NCBI GenBank assembly: GCA_029054245.1
Contig: JAIDFQ010000064.1
Coordinates: forward strand, 1 to 64,000
Length of the DNA: 64,000 nt
Source: Lachnospiraceae bacterium
GTDB lineage: Bacteria > Bacillota > Clostridia > Lachnospirales > Lachnospiraceae
Direction of reading: 5' to 3'
Shown here: piece after piece, positions 43,978 through 53,443 of the stretch
Numbering within the stretch: the stretch's first letter is position 1
Layout: each line of letters opens with the position of its first letter
The notes under the pieces: model-generated
What the model was told of the DNA's origin: nothing
The model's database searches: none
Seen by the model: only the letters and a program-made list of their open reading frames with translations
Position numbers and translations under genes: made by a program

Positions 43978-44985
43978 CTATAATTCCACCTTACGCATAT
44001 AATATCCGAATTTTCCCACCTCCACGGGACCGCCGCACTCAAAGCCTTCAAATCCAAACATAATGGCAACCATCTTCTCCCTCTCAAAATAAGTGCCGGG
44101 AACTCCCAGATAAAAGCAGGTTCCGTCTCCCTCCCCGATTTCCTTATCCGGCCCTAAGATCATATGTCTGTAATTATAAAATCCATGAAGAAGAAAACTG
44201 TTATTTACCAGCCTCTGGTAGGGTGCACGCAAAATAATAAAATCCTTTGGTTCCACAGACAAAAACACTCTCTCATCTCCGAAGGGATGCACTGTTTTGT
44301 AACATCTTTGCAGCTGCTCCCACTTATCTTCCGATGCAAATTCTTCTAATATAGACTCTTTCGCTGCAGTTCTAGACGGTATTTTTTTCCTGTAATCCTG
44401 CTGAATATCCGGCGCTTGTTCTTTGAATATACCCCCAGCGTCCTCCTCATCAATTTGCACTTCATAATCCGGCACTTCATCTTTACCAGATTGATCTGTA
44501 CCAGATTCATCTGTACCAGATTGATCTGCCGCGCGTAAATCAGATTTTTGAAAAGCCAAGAGAAGACTTTCCGTTTCTTTCCAATACCCTGCTGCCCATC
44601 GCCTTCCGTCCAGATGGACCAGAATACCGCATAGATCTTCTTCTGCAAACTCTTCCTCGCCAAACCTCACATAGCCTTCATGCACCCAAAGTCGCTTTTT
44701 AGCGTCTGCACGTCCGTTTTGCAGCGAAATCGTTCCCCAATCAATCTCTCTGCCTCTGCCTGCAATATATAGCCCATAATTTCCATCTCTTAAATCTGTC
44801 CCGCATTTCATATGTATGTCCAATAAATAAGCGTCTCTTTCCCTTGACAGCTTTAAAAAACCGGCAGATGCTTTCCTTACTCCTTCCTCATACAAAGACA
44901 GATATATTATTTTCTTTTCATATAAAATCAACCTTATCCCTCCCAACAGTTCTTTACTATTGTATTCGGAAATAAGGTTGTTCAT
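43978..44985 (-). CDS. Unknown protein with SGTD repeats (DUF6128-like)
   Basis: 335 residues, no signal peptide or span. The N-terminal half (about 1-135) is beta-rich (IRLILYEKKIIYLSLYEEG, DIHMKCGTDLRDGNYGLYI). A short repetitive linker of SGTD-type pentapeptides lies near 155-170. A C-terminal domain (about 215-335) has the blocks RLVNNSFLLHGFYNYRHMIL and YLGVPGTYFEREKMVAIMFG. It resembles Lachnospiraceae proteins I recall as DUF6128; this is tentative and the role is unknown. It is alone between SRP RNA and the CdaR-type gene. Confidence 0.55.
   Translation of the reverse strand: MNNLISEYNSKELLGGIRLILYEKKIIYLSLYEEGVRKASAGFLKLSRERDAYLLDIHMKCGTDLRDGNYGLYIAGRGREIDWGTISLQNGRADAKKRLWVHEGYVRFGEEEFAEEDLCGILVHLDGRRWAAGYWKETESLLLAFQKSDLRAADQSGTDESGTDQSGKDEVPDYEVQIDEEDAGGIFKEQAPDIQQDYRKKIPSRTAAKESILEEFASEDKWEQLQRCYKTVHPFGDERVFLSVEPKDFIILRAPYQRLVNNSFLLHGFYNYRHMILGPDKEIGEGDGTCFYLGVPGTYFEREKMVAIMFGFEGFECGGPVEVGKFGYYMRKVEL
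44477..44528. repeat. 15-bp tandem repeats inside the DUF6128-like gene
   Basis: Three full units of the type TGATCTGTACCAGAT plus a partial one, in frame, encoding SGTD[EQ]-type pentapeptides. The core TCTG(T/C)ACCAGA is shared with the array in the GH13 gene about 8.5 kb away, although the two proteins are unrelated. Confidence 0.9.
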
Positions 44986-45035
44986 GTCTATGATCTTATT
45001 TGAATTTTTACATTAAATTGAAACACAGCATCCCA

Positions 45036-46124
45036 CTAACGGTTTTCTGTTTCTAAATATTTCATGTAATTGTACACCATCATGGCAATCTTAAATGTGA
45101 GGGCATCATCAAAAGTACGCACATCAAGACCTGTGCTTTTCTGAAGTTTTTCTACCCTGTATACCAGCGTATTCCGATGCACAAACAACTGCCTGGAGGT
45201 CTCTGACACATTCAGATTATTATCAAAAAATTTGTTTATAGTTGAAATGATTTCTTCATCAAAGGTTCCGGGATCATTTTCTCCAAATATTTCATCAATA
45301 AATATTTTGCACAAATTCGCAGGGAGTTGATAAATCAACCGTCCTATGCCAAGGCTCCCATAGGAATTCACTTTCTTTTCCACATAAAAGATTTTTCCTA
45401 CTTCAAGCGCCATCATGGCTTCCTTGTAAGACTTGGATACATCTTTAAGCTCCTGTACAACGGTTCCATATGCCACCCTGGCATTCATCATGGCTTCTGT
45501 ACTCATCATATCCACAATCGTCTGGGCTGTCTGCTCCAAATGCGCATTTCCATCCCTTGAGTTGAGAGCTTTAATTAAAATCACATTATTTTCATCCACT
45601 GCAGTGACAAAATCTCCCGACTGTACGGAAAACATTCCGCGCAAAAGCTCCGCAGCTGCATTATCCTTTTCCGTCCTGGTCTCCACGATATATACCACTC
45701 GGGGAACCGTCACCTCAATGTGCAGCTTCTTGGCACGATTATATACATCCACCAACAGCAGGTTATCCATTAGCAGATTCTGAAAAAAGTGATTTCGGTC
45801 AAGCCGCTCCTTATATGCCATAATGAGCTGCTGTATCTGGCTTACTGCTATTTTGCCAATGATATGCGCATGATCACTGTTCCCCCTTGCCGCCAAGATA
45901 TAGGCAAGCTCGCCATCATCCATAATTTTCAGAAGATGATCCTTTCCAATTGTCTGGCTGCCGGCAGGAGAATCGGCAAATCCCCTGATCAATTCTCCCG
46001 ATACGTCACTTTCTTCAAATGTCGATGCCATTTCTGTTCCATCCAGATCATATACCGCTAAATTGACCTTAGTGAGAGCCCCCAGCTCTTCAATGCAGTT
46101 TTCTATTACCTGTGCTGTAATCAT
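45036..46124 (-). CDS. CdaR/PucR-type transcriptional regulator
   Basis: 362 residues. The N-terminal sensor (about 1-130: VNLAVYDLDGTEMAS, SDHAHIIGKIAVSQ) resembles the sugar-diacid recognition domain. A degenerate GGDEF-like middle follows. The C-terminal PucR helix-turn-helix is LNVSETSRQLFVHRNTLVYRVEKL near 300-325 (VHRNTLVYRV is the key signature). Such proteins activate uptake or catabolism of glycerate, glucarate or purines. It lies downstream of the lone sugar ATPase gene but is separated by a terminator, so its target is not evident. Confidence 0.8.
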   Translation of the reverse strand: MITAQVIENCIEELGALTKVNLAVYDLDGTEMASTFEESDVSGELIRGFADSPAGSQTIGKDHLLKIMDDGELAYILAARGNSDHAHIIGKIAVSQIQQLIMAYKERLDRNHFFQNLLMDNLLLVDVYNRAKKLHIEVTVPRVVYIVETRTEKDNAAAELLRGMFSVQSGDFVTAVDENNVILIKALNSRDGNAHLEQTAQTIVDMMSTEAMMNARVAYGTVVQELKDVSKSYKEAMMALEVGKIFYVEKKVNSYGSLGIGRLIYQLPANLCKIFIDEIFGENDPGTFDEEIISTINKFFDNNLNVSETSRQLFVHRNTLVYRVEKLQKSTGLDVRTFDDALTFKIAMMVYNYMKYLETENR

Positions 46125-46251
46125 CCCTTCACGCCCTTTCCCAATTTAAATACAGTATACCAAACCATCCTGTCCCATTGCAACGAAAAAAGAGAAAGTT
46201 AAGTAGTTCAAGCCAAACAGTACGGAGCAAAGCGGTATCCCTATAATAACA

Positions 46252-46276
46252 AAAGGGATGCCAAAAGCATCCCTTT
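46252..46276 (-). terminator. Terminator of the lone sugar ATPase gene
   Basis: AAAGGGATGC and GCATCCCTTT form a perfect 10-bp stem with a 5-nt loop, 12 nt after the ATPase stop on the minus strand. TTGTTATTAT follows. Confidence 0.85.
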
Positions 46277-46288
46277 CTTATATCATGA

Positions 46289-47398
46289 TTAGTTTGTAAT
46301 TGTCTGTTCTGTTTCTTTGTCGAATACATGAATCTTATCAACATCAAATGCAAACTTAACAGAATCGCCAGGTCTTGCTGTTGTACGGGAGTCAACTCTT
46401 GCTGTGAGCGGGAACTCTGCCAAATCAAAGTATAAGTAAACTTCTGCACCGAGCAATTCGTAAACCTTGATGGTTGATTCAAATGAACATTTAGCTGTCT
46501 GAAGGAACATCTCTGAATCATATACATCTTCAGGACGGATACCAAAGGTAACTGTCTTTCCAGCATAACCGCCGTCAATCAACTTTTTGGATTTTGCAGC
46601 AGGAAGAGGAATACTGCTTCCAGCAACCTTAAGACTTGCTACATCGCCATTTACTTCTACAACAGCGTCGAGGAAGTTCATCTGAGGGGATCCCATAAAT
46701 CCAGCTACGAATAAGTTAGCGGGCTTCTCATACAGATTCTGAGGTGTATCCACCTGCTGAACAACGCCATCCTTCATAACTACGATTCTATCACCAAGTG
46801 TCATAGCTTCTGTCTGGTCATGTGTTACGTAGATGATGGTGGTGCCCAATCTCTGATGTAATTTAGCAATCTCAATACGCATCTGCACACGGAGTTTTGC
46901 ATCCAAGTTGGAAAGAGGCTCATCCATCAGGAATACCTTAGGATTACGAACGATTGCACGCCCCATAGCAACACGCTGTCTCTGACCACCAGATAAAGCC
47001 TTGGGCTTACGGTCAAGAAGGGCTGTCAGGTCAAGAATCTTAGCAGCTTCCTTCACCATCTTATCAATTTCATCTTTCGGAACTTTTCTTAATTTAAGAC
47101 CAAAAGCCATGTTATCATATACTGACATATGAGGATACAGAGCGTAATTCTGGAATACCATTGCAATATCTCTGTCCTTAGGTTCAACGTCATTGACTAC
47201 TCTGTCACCAATTTTCAGTTCACCGGATGAAATATCTTCCAGACCTGCAACCATACGGAGTGTAGTAGATTTACCACATCCTGAAGGTCCTACGAAGATA
47301 ATGAACTCCTGATCCTTGATCTCAAGGTTGAAGTCTTTTACAGCTTCAAATCCATTCGGATATACCTTGCAGATATTTTTTAAAGATAAACTTGCCAT
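46289..47398 (-). CDS. msmX: Sugar ABC transporter ATPase, MsmX/UgpC type, stand-alone
   Basis: 369 residues. Walker A GPSGCGKST, Q-loop QNYALYPHMS, signature LSGGQRQRVAMGRAI, Walker B VFLMDEPLSNLDA, H-loop VTHDQTEA and a TOBE domain (GIRPEDVYDS). It is monocistronic, with a good upstream ribosome site and its own terminator. Stand-alone ATPases of this class energise several CUT1 sugar importers in Firmicutes. It is the obvious candidate for the starch operon, which lacks one. Codon choice looks more biased than in neighbours, suggesting high expression. Confidence 0.93.
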   Translation of the reverse strand: MASLSLKNICKVYPNGFEAVKDFNLEIKDQEFIIFVGPSGCGKSTTLRMVAGLEDISSGELKIGDRVVNDVEPKDRDIAMVFQNYALYPHMSVYDNMAFGLKLRKVPKDEIDKMVKEAAKILDLTALLDRKPKALSGGQRQRVAMGRAIVRNPKVFLMDEPLSNLDAKLRVQMRIEIAKLHQRLGTTIIYVTHDQTEAMTLGDRIVVMKDGVVQQVDTPQNLYEKPANLFVAGFMGSPQMNFLDAVVEVNGDVASLKVAGSSIPLPAAKSKKLIDGGYAGKTVTFGIRPEDVYDSEMFLQTAKCSFESTIKVYELLGAEVYLYFDLAEFPLTARVDSRTTARPGDSVKFAFDVDKIHVFDKETEQTITN

Positions 47399-47522
47399 TT
47401 TATTTGCCTCCTTAAAATAATTGTTTCGTAATCAAGTCTGAAATCAGTATACATGAGTTTCCGGCTTCTGCCTATACTACTATTACACAAAGATTTTTCA
47501 CTTCCATAGACACTTTGTACAA

Positions 47523-48998
47523 TTATTCCTTCCTGTCCCGGTCATCATAAAAAGCAAGCTGATTCTTTCCCCTTTTCTTTGCCTTGTACAGCGCCTGATC
47601 CGCTGCTTTATAAAGAGACTCAAAGTCACTTCCATTCGCTGGAAAAACAGCAGCGCCAATGCTTGCCGTGGCAGAATATTTAACATATTCACCCACCTGA
47701 AAATCTTCAAAAAATTTCACCAGCTTCTTTGACTCCCTTAAAGTATTGGCATCCTCCTTCAAATCTTTCAGGAAAATCGTAAACTCATCGCCACCGGTAC
47801 GCCCTATGATATCAGTGACCCTGAAATTAACTCCAATCCGCTTGCCCAGTGCACGGAGCACCTCATCACCAAAGGCATGCCCCAAAGTATCATTAATCTT
47901 CTTAAAATTATCAATGTCCAGAACGAACATCATCGCCATAGAATCCGGATAATCTTTTATGTATTCTTTGATCTTACGCTCTGTTGCCAGCTTATTGTTA
48001 AGACCAGTGAGAAGATCTGTATCCGCCTTTTCCTGCAGCGTCCTGCTCTTCTCCGCATTCCGTTTCTTGCTTATAATCATGCCGATCACATAAACCAAAA
48101 AGAACAATACGACGACGCCAAGAAGCTGGAGCATCATCAGCAAAACTTTTCCCCACATCCTGTTCTGTTTAGAATCCACATACTCCTGGTCAACGCCAAT
48201 CACCAGATTCCAGTCATTGATGCCCATAGGGGTGAAGACAAGCGTCTTCTCTTCTCCGTTTGCCGAAAGTCTCACACTGTCCGTGCTGCCATTTTGCATT
48301 GCGACTTTTGCCTGGATGCCAGCATTTTGAAATTTCCGGTCAATATCTGTCCATATATTTCCATCCTTTAAGAAACTGCTGCCTGATTCCCCATAAGAAA
48401 GGATATTTCCATCCTTATCCACCATGACGGCAAACGTTGTATTTCCAAATTCCTGATCTGCCCTTATCAGGTTTTTAACCCGTTTTACGGAATAAAATAA
48501 AAGTAAATTGCCTTTATCTTCTGAAACGGGAATCACCATCTGTATCGCAGGTATACCCAGCACATCATCGTCCGGCAGATATTTATACACTATATCTGGG
48601 AACGTTTCCAAATTTTCATCGTATATTCTACCTTCAAAGTTCGTATATTCACCGTCTTCTGCAATAAATGCTTCCTTCCCATTGACATAAACTACCTCAT
48701 AGACCTGTGTCTGATCTACAAGCGCCTCTAAAAGCAGCTTAATAGTGTCGGTCCTCCTTGGCGGCTGCTGTCCGATTACCTGGGCTGCGGTTTCACCCGC
48801 ATTGCGAATGCCCTGAAGCTCATTCATAACTTCCAAAGCATGCTTCTTAACAGCTTCTTCTAATTCTTTTTCGATGGTATCAGCTGCATCTTTACGGATA
48901 TCAACGGAAAACTTTAACAGCATAATTGCAATTACAATTACTGTGCAAATCAGCGGTATCAACCATTGTAAAATTATTCTGCCACGTCCCTCTTTCAT
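47523..48998 (-). CDS. Membrane diguanylate cyclase (Cache-GGDEF)
   Basis: 491 residues. TM1 (about 8-28), extracellular Cache-type sensor (about 35-290), TM2 (about 292-312) and a GGDEF domain. The active site GGDEF is intact (402-406). An RxxD inhibitory site (RVTD) lies exactly five residues before it, so product inhibition is expected. Makes c-di-GMP. Third gene after an HD-GYP phosphodiesterase and YesL, 43 nt downstream of yesL. Confidence 0.92.
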   Translation of the reverse strand: MKEGRGRIILQWLIPLICTVIVIAIMLLKFSVDIRKDAADTIEKELEEAVKKHALEVMNELQGIRNAGETAAQVIGQQPPRRTDTIKLLLEALVDQTQVYEVVYVNGKEAFIAEDGEYTNFEGRIYDENLETFPDIVYKYLPDDDVLGIPAIQMVIPVSEDKGNLLLFYSVKRVKNLIRADQEFGNTTFAVMVDKDGNILSYGESGSSFLKDGNIWTDIDRKFQNAGIQAKVAMQNGSTDSVRLSANGEEKTLVFTPMGINDWNLVIGVDQEYVDSKQNRMWGKVLLMMLQLLGVVVLFFLVYVIGMIISKKRNAEKSRTLQEKADTDLLTGLNNKLATERKIKEYIKDYPDSMAMMFVLDIDNFKKINDTLGHAFGDEVLRALGKRIGVNFRVTDIIGRTGGDEFTIFLKDLKEDANTLRESKKLVKFFEDFQVGEYVKYSATASIGAAVFPANGSDFESLYKAADQALYKAKKRGKNQLAFYDDRDRKE

Positions 48999-49041
48999 TA
49001 TTTGCTCTCCGTATCATCCGGCGATCCGCTTGACTTACACC

Positions 49042-49752
49042 TTATTTCAGCAAAGTTTCGTCCTTGCTGTCAGCAGATACGTCCATATTATCCGTTTCTT
49101 CTTCAGATTCCGATGACCACTCGCCATCATCTGTATTCTCTTCCGGTTCAAACCGTTTAAATGTCTTGTTATAAAGAAGGGCACACACAAAAGCCGGTCC
49201 TGATATCCCCAGTACAAATACGACGGGAAATGCCTGAAAAAAGAAAACCAGTATCATTACCGGCACTGCCCAACATGCCATCATAAGAATCGTCTTCGGG
49301 AGGCTGAGTATTCCCATAAACAGAGAATTTTTGAAAGTATGCTTAATGGAATTGTCAAACTTTGCCAGTACAGGAAATACATGTATGGTAGTAAATACCA
49401 TAATAAACGCCACTACAGTAAGCGCAATCCGAAACCATGAGGGAAATGCTACTGTAGTATAATTGAGTATAAAAGCATCTCCCACAAGTATTCCTATAAG
49501 TAAAAGTAAAATTATCCAGATTATAGTTGCCTGCTTAAAATTCTGCTTAAAAGACTTAAAGAATGCCCTGGTTATATACCCTTCCTCATTTCTGACCATC
49601 TTTAATACCACATAGTTTAAAGCCGTCATGGATGCTCCTATTGTAATAATCGGAATACAACAGATCATTGTCAATATATTTAAATAAATCAAATCAGCAA
49701 ATTTATTTAAAAAGCTGAACAGGGGACTATCTAAGTCAAATAATTTTCCCAT
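49042..49752 (-). CDS. YesL/DUF624 family membrane protein
   Basis: 236 residues, five to six spans. The family start is visible as LFDLDSPLFSFLNKFADLIYLN, then CCIPIITIGAS and TALNYVVLKM. The C-terminal tail is long and acidic. YesL proteins usually accompany sugar importers or YesMN systems in Firmicutes; their function is not known. Here it is inserted between two c-di-GMP enzymes (31 nt after HD-GYP). Confidence 0.85.
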   Translation of the reverse strand: MGKLFDLDSPLFSFLNKFADLIYLNILTMICCIPIITIGASMTALNYVVLKMVRNEEGYITRAFFKSFKQNFKQATIIWIILLLLIGILVGDAFILNYTTVAFPSWFRIALTVVAFIMVFTTIHVFPVLAKFDNSIKHTFKNSLFMGILSLPKTILMMACWAVPVMILVFFFQAFPVVFVLGISGPAFVCALLYNKTFKRFEPEENTDDGEWSSESEEETDNMDVSADSKDETLLK

Positions 49753-49783
49753 AATCTCTCATCCTCTTCTGTTGCCCTTAGCA

Positions 49784-51037
49784 TTAACGTTCTTTCAACT
49801 TCTCTGAAACCTGACTATACTGCTGATTCAGCTTTTTGTATGTACTCATGGTTTCCTCTGCCCTTACTCGTACATATTCCATAATTTCACTATAACAATC
49901 AAAAAATATTTTTGAAATTGCTTTGTTGTATTTTCCGGCAGCCGTTTCTTTTCTTATCAGTTCTAGTATTTCTTCGTCCTTAAATGCCGGTCGGTATGCT
50001 TTGCTTCCCATAAGCGCGTTGACAGCGTCTGCAAACTGCACGATCTGCTGGCTCCTGTTCATCTGTATTTCGCGAAGTCCTCTGGGATATCCGCTTCCAT
50101 CACACCGTTCATGATGCGCTGCGACAATTTCCACAACTTCATCTGCCATACGGTTCTTTAAAACTCTTTCTGCCAGATGAACATGCATTTTTACTTTCTC
50201 ATATTCCTCCGATGTCAGACTTCTAGGTGCGCCCGTAATCAGATTAGGCACTGCAAGCATTCCGATATCGTGGAGCAGCGCGCCATAGTAAAGCTGTTCT
50301 TTCTCAAGAATACTAAGACCTGCCTTTTCTCCGATCACTTCTGAGATGCACATGCAGACCACAGAGCCAACTACTGCTGCCTCTCTTCTGAATCCTTGAC
50401 AATATGTAAGCATCTCCATAAACTTCTTTTTATCTTCATTGGTAAAAATCATATACCCAATGATATCATCCAGTTCTTCCTTGTACGCACCGCTTCTCAC
50501 CTTGCGCAGCACGTCATACTTGCGCACAGTTTCCTCAAATAACCTTAGCGCTTCCCCACTGATTACGGTACCCGCCTGCTTCTGGAACATTTTTACATCA
50601 AATTTTTCTCCCAAAGCCAGCGAAAAGATATCTACTTTTTCAGCAAGACTTAACGCCGCAGCAATATCCTTATATTCATAATTCATCGCTTCCAGCTGGG
50701 AGTAATTTGTATGATGATGGAGAATGATCGTCGCAAGTTCACTAAGCGGTGAAAGATGCTTAAATACCAGATATCCATATGCGGAATGCGCCATCGTCTC
50801 TTTACATTCGTAACGAATCATTTCTTTCGGATTTTCTGTCTTATATGCGCCGATGTCATGAAGAGACGCCAGAAATACAAAGTCGGCTAATTCAAACTTT
50901 TCATAACCTCCTTTGCACTCCAGCATCTTATATAAATAATACGCCACCCTGGAGCCGTGATCCATTACCCTGCGGTCAATCAGCTTAAGAGTATCCCGCA
51001 TCAACAGAAAAATATCCTTACTGTGAATATATTCCAT
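49784..51037 (-). CDS. HD-GYP c-di-GMP phosphodiesterase with tandem HD domains
   Basis: About 417 residues from ATG of MEYIHSKDIF, with AGGTGAGG just upstream. It has two HD modules: an N-terminal one (HGSRVAYYLY, LASLHDIGAYKTEN, ILHHHTN) and a C-terminal one with the full HD-GYP set (LLHDIGMLAVP, HHERCDGSGYP, VQFADAVNAL). Hydrolyses c-di-GMP to pGpG or GMP. It is soluble and heads the HD-GYP, YesL, GGDEF operon, so synthesis and breakdown are co-expressed. Confidence 0.9.
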   Translation of the reverse strand: MEYIHSKDIFLLMRDTLKLIDRRVMDHGSRVAYYLYKMLECKGGYEKFELADFVFLASLHDIGAYKTENPKEMIRYECKETMAHSAYGYLVFKHLSPLSELATIILHHHTNYSQLEAMNYEYKDIAAALSLAEKVDIFSLALGEKFDVKMFQKQAGTVISGEALRLFEETVRKYDVLRKVRSGAYKEELDDIIGYMIFTNEDKKKFMEMLTYCQGFRREAAVVGSVVCMCISEVIGEKAGLSILEKEQLYYGALLHDIGMLAVPNLITGAPRSLTSEEYEKVKMHVHLAERVLKNRMADEVVEIVAAHHERCDGSGYPRGLREIQMNRSQQIVQFADAVNALMGSKAYRPAFKDEEILELIRKETAAGKYNKAISKIFFDCYSEIMEYVRVRAEETMSTYKKLNQQYSQVSEKLKER

Positions 51038-51088
51038 ACGCCTCACCTGCATTCATGATATGATTTTTGTTTCCGTGACATATAAATT

Positions 51089-51586
51089 TTATTGCTCTGC
51101 CTTTCTTTCCGAAAAGACATATTCCATAGGTGTATAAATGATTCCATCCTGCTGTCTTTCCGGACCAAGGTCTTTAAAACCGATTCGATGATAAAAAGCC
51201 ACCCCATAAGGGGATGCATTAACTGTAATACGCTGTTTGCTCAATTCATTTCTCACATAATCTGCCATATTTTTCATTAATGCTCTGCCTATTCCATGCC
51301 TGTGATATTCCTTATCCACAAACAGAAGGGATATATGCATTTCATTGCGCAAGGTGATCATACCTACGATTCTGCCCTTGTTATACGCCGCCATCATCTG
51401 GTACCTGCCCATTAGGAATAAACGCTTCAAACCTGAATCGGTAATAAAATCTTCAAAACTTCTGATTCCTTCTATTGAATAATCATCTGCCTCAAAGTCT
51501 AAAAATGTCTTCCACGCAAGCCCCATAGCTTCTTCCCAGTCATCCTGATTCGCAAAGCGTATTTCATATGGTATTTCCTGCTCCAT
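51089..51586 (-). CDS. GNAT N-acetyltransferase
   Basis: About 165 residues from ATG of MEQEIPYEIRF, preceded by GGGATGGAG. The acetyl-CoA site is seen in LLFVDKEYHRHGIGRALMKN (RxxGIG/A), with VNASPYGVAFYHRIGFKDLG as the final motif. Substrate unknown. Stands 50 nt downstream of the HD-GYP start region in the same direction, so it may be the first gene of that transcript. Confidence 0.88.
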   Translation of the reverse strand: MEQEIPYEIRFANQDDWEEAMGLAWKTFLDFEADDYSIEGIRSFEDFITDSGLKRLFLMGRYQMMAAYNKGRIVGMITLRNEMHISLLFVDKEYHRHGIGRALMKNMADYVRNELSKQRITVNASPYGVAFYHRIGFKDLGPERQQDGIIYTPMEYVFSERKAEQ

Positions 51587-51750
51587 TGCTCCATCCCTTT
51601 CTACACCATTATTATCACTATAACAGATAATACATGATTTTACAATCAAAGCCGTATCCATAATTTATCCGCTTAGCATATTTTTGGGTGCAGGCAGCCT
51701 GCCTTTTTATCTAATTGTATTATAACGCAAAGCGCAATCTTTTTCCAGTA

Positions 51751-52743
51751 CTATGGTACCATTTCCTTCCCGACTTGATTGACCAGTGGCAGACCATTTT
51801 CCAGCGCATACGCATTCTCCAAAGTAGTAAGCGCAATGGCATGCATGGCTTCCTTCGTAAAGAATCCCATATGCGAAGTAACAAGCACATTAGGGAAGGT
51901 CATAAGACGCGCAAGGTTATCATCTGTTATGATTTCATTGGAACGGTCTTCATAGAAGACGCCTTCCTCTTCCTCATAAACGTCCAGCCCTACTCCTCCG
52001 AACTTACCTTCCAGCATGGCATCGATGAGCGCTTGTGTATCAATCAGGCTTCCCCTTGAAGTGTTCACCAAGTAAACACCATTTTTCATCATTGCTATGC
52101 TTTCCTTATTAATCAAGTGCCTGGTATCAGACGTAAGAGGACAATGCAGGGAAATAATATCTGAGCTTTTAAACAATTCCTCCAAAGATACATACTCCGC
52201 ATCCAGTCCCTCCAGCGGATAAGGATCGTAGCAGATGACATGTGCCTGAAAACCACCAAGAATCCTAATCATCGCCTGTCCAATCTTACCTGTACCGATC
52301 ACTCCCACCGTCTTTTCATTGATATCCATTCCCATAAGACCGTTCAGACTCATATTAAATTCCCTTGTTCTGTTATATGCCTTATGAGTCAGCCTGTTCA
52401 CTGTAAGAAGCAACGCCATGGCAAATTCAGCCACCGCTTCCGGAGAGTAGCTTGGAACTCTCAAAATAATGATTTTATCCTCAGCTGCCTTCACATCCAC
52501 ATTATTAAATCCTGCACTCCTGAGCAAAATTGCTTTCACATTCATTTCATAAAGTGCATCTATCATTTCTGCATTCACATAATCATTGACAAAGATACAA
52601 ATCGCATCATAACCCTTTGCCATAAAAATCGTTTCCTTATTGCATGCCGCTTCGATAAAATGAATGTCAAATCCATATTCTTTTCCCATGGGTTCAAACC
52701 AAATCTTATCGTATGGTTTTGTTCCGTAAAATGCTATTTTCAT
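51751..52743 (-). CDS. ldhA: D-lactate dehydrogenase (D-2-hydroxyacid dehydrogenase)
   Basis: 330 residues. NAD-binding GVIGTGKIGQAMIRILGGF with acidic end of strand 2 (CYDPYP), catalytic Arg in NTSRGSLID, Glu in DVYEEEEG and catalytic His in SHMGFFTKEAM. The pattern is of the D-LDH/VanH branch. Reduces pyruvate to D-lactate as a fermentation sink. GGAGGATGATCT precedes ATG. Monocistronic. Confidence 0.93.
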   Translation of the reverse strand: MKIAFYGTKPYDKIWFEPMGKEYGFDIHFIEAACNKETIFMAKGYDAICIFVNDYVNAEMIDALYEMNVKAILLRSAGFNNVDVKAAEDKIIILRVPSYSPEAVAEFAMALLLTVNRLTHKAYNRTREFNMSLNGLMGMDINEKTVGVIGTGKIGQAMIRILGGFQAHVICYDPYPLEGLDAEYVSLEELFKSSDIISLHCPLTSDTRHLINKESIAMMKNGVYLVNTSRGSLIDTQALIDAMLEGKFGGVGLDVYEEEEGVFYEDRSNEIITDDNLARLMTFPNVLVTSHMGFFTKEAMHAIALTTLENAYALENGLPLVNQVGKEMVP

Positions 52744-52850
52744 AGATCATCCTCCATAATTTATGCAGATTCCATTTTTTACATTCTGCCTCAATTTGCA
52801 GACTATATTTATTATTTACAGAGACAATATGATTTTATTCTTTCATCTAT

Positions 52851-53378
52851 CTATGAAAATAAATTGCTGAAAAAATCCTTTATCGAGTTTTTCAGATTAT
52901 CCCAGAAGCTGTTCACAACATTGGACGCAGCGTTTTTTACTGCATCTGTCAGCAGTTCATCCACATGGTCTACAAAATCGGTGCCATACTGCTGATACAG
53001 AATCTCCGCTTTGTCCATCACATACTCAGCAGAAAATCCTATATCTTCCAATTTTTCCATGGTCTCTACCAGTTTCCCGGCATCCTCCCTGCTAATCTCC
53101 ACACCGAATTTTGTTTTTCCCTCCTCAATTGCGTTCAAAAGACCTTCTTCGGAATCCAAATTCCCCTCTTTTACTTTTTCTTTCAAAAAGGAAAAAACTT
53201 CTTCTGCTGTTTCCTGATCCACATTATCAAATACAGCTGAAAGTTCCTGTTTCATCTGACTTAAGATATCCGCTGCATCCTGATTTTCCGTTTCAGCTCC
53301 CGCTGCATATATAGGCATGGAAAGGGTTAAAAACAACATCACGAACACAAGCAGCAAGGATGAAATTCTCTTTTTCAT
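52851..53378 (-). CDS. Secreted helical protein of unknown function
   Basis: About 175 residues. A clear signal peptide (MKKRISSLLLVFVMLFLTL, cleavage near IYAAGAE) is followed by a mostly helical acidic protein (ILSQMKQELSAVFDNVDQET, GKTKFGVEISREDAGKLVET) ending in SIKDFFSNLFS. There is no lipobox, anchor or known domain. An upstream GTG would add seven residues. Its position between ldhA and the lipase-like gene gives no functional hint. Confidence 0.6.
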   Translation of the reverse strand: MKKRISSLLLVFVMLFLTLSMPIYAAGAETENQDAADILSQMKQELSAVFDNVDQETAEEVFSFLKEKVKEGNLDSEEGLLNAIEEGKTKFGVEISREDAGKLVETMEKLEDIGFSAEYVMDKAEILYQQYGTDFVDHVDELLTDAVKNAASNVVNSFWDNLKNSIKDFFSNLFS

Positions 53379-53443
53379 TCTAGCACATATTCCTTTCACT
53401 TAGCATAGGCATATAAAATGCCTGCCTCCTCTTTCCTTTTAAG

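Noticed and set aside
46129-46578. 149-codon minus-strand frame overlapping the end of the sugar ATPase
   Set aside because: Out-of-frame shadow of the TOBE-domain coding region; no site, no family, and it runs across the ATPase terminator.
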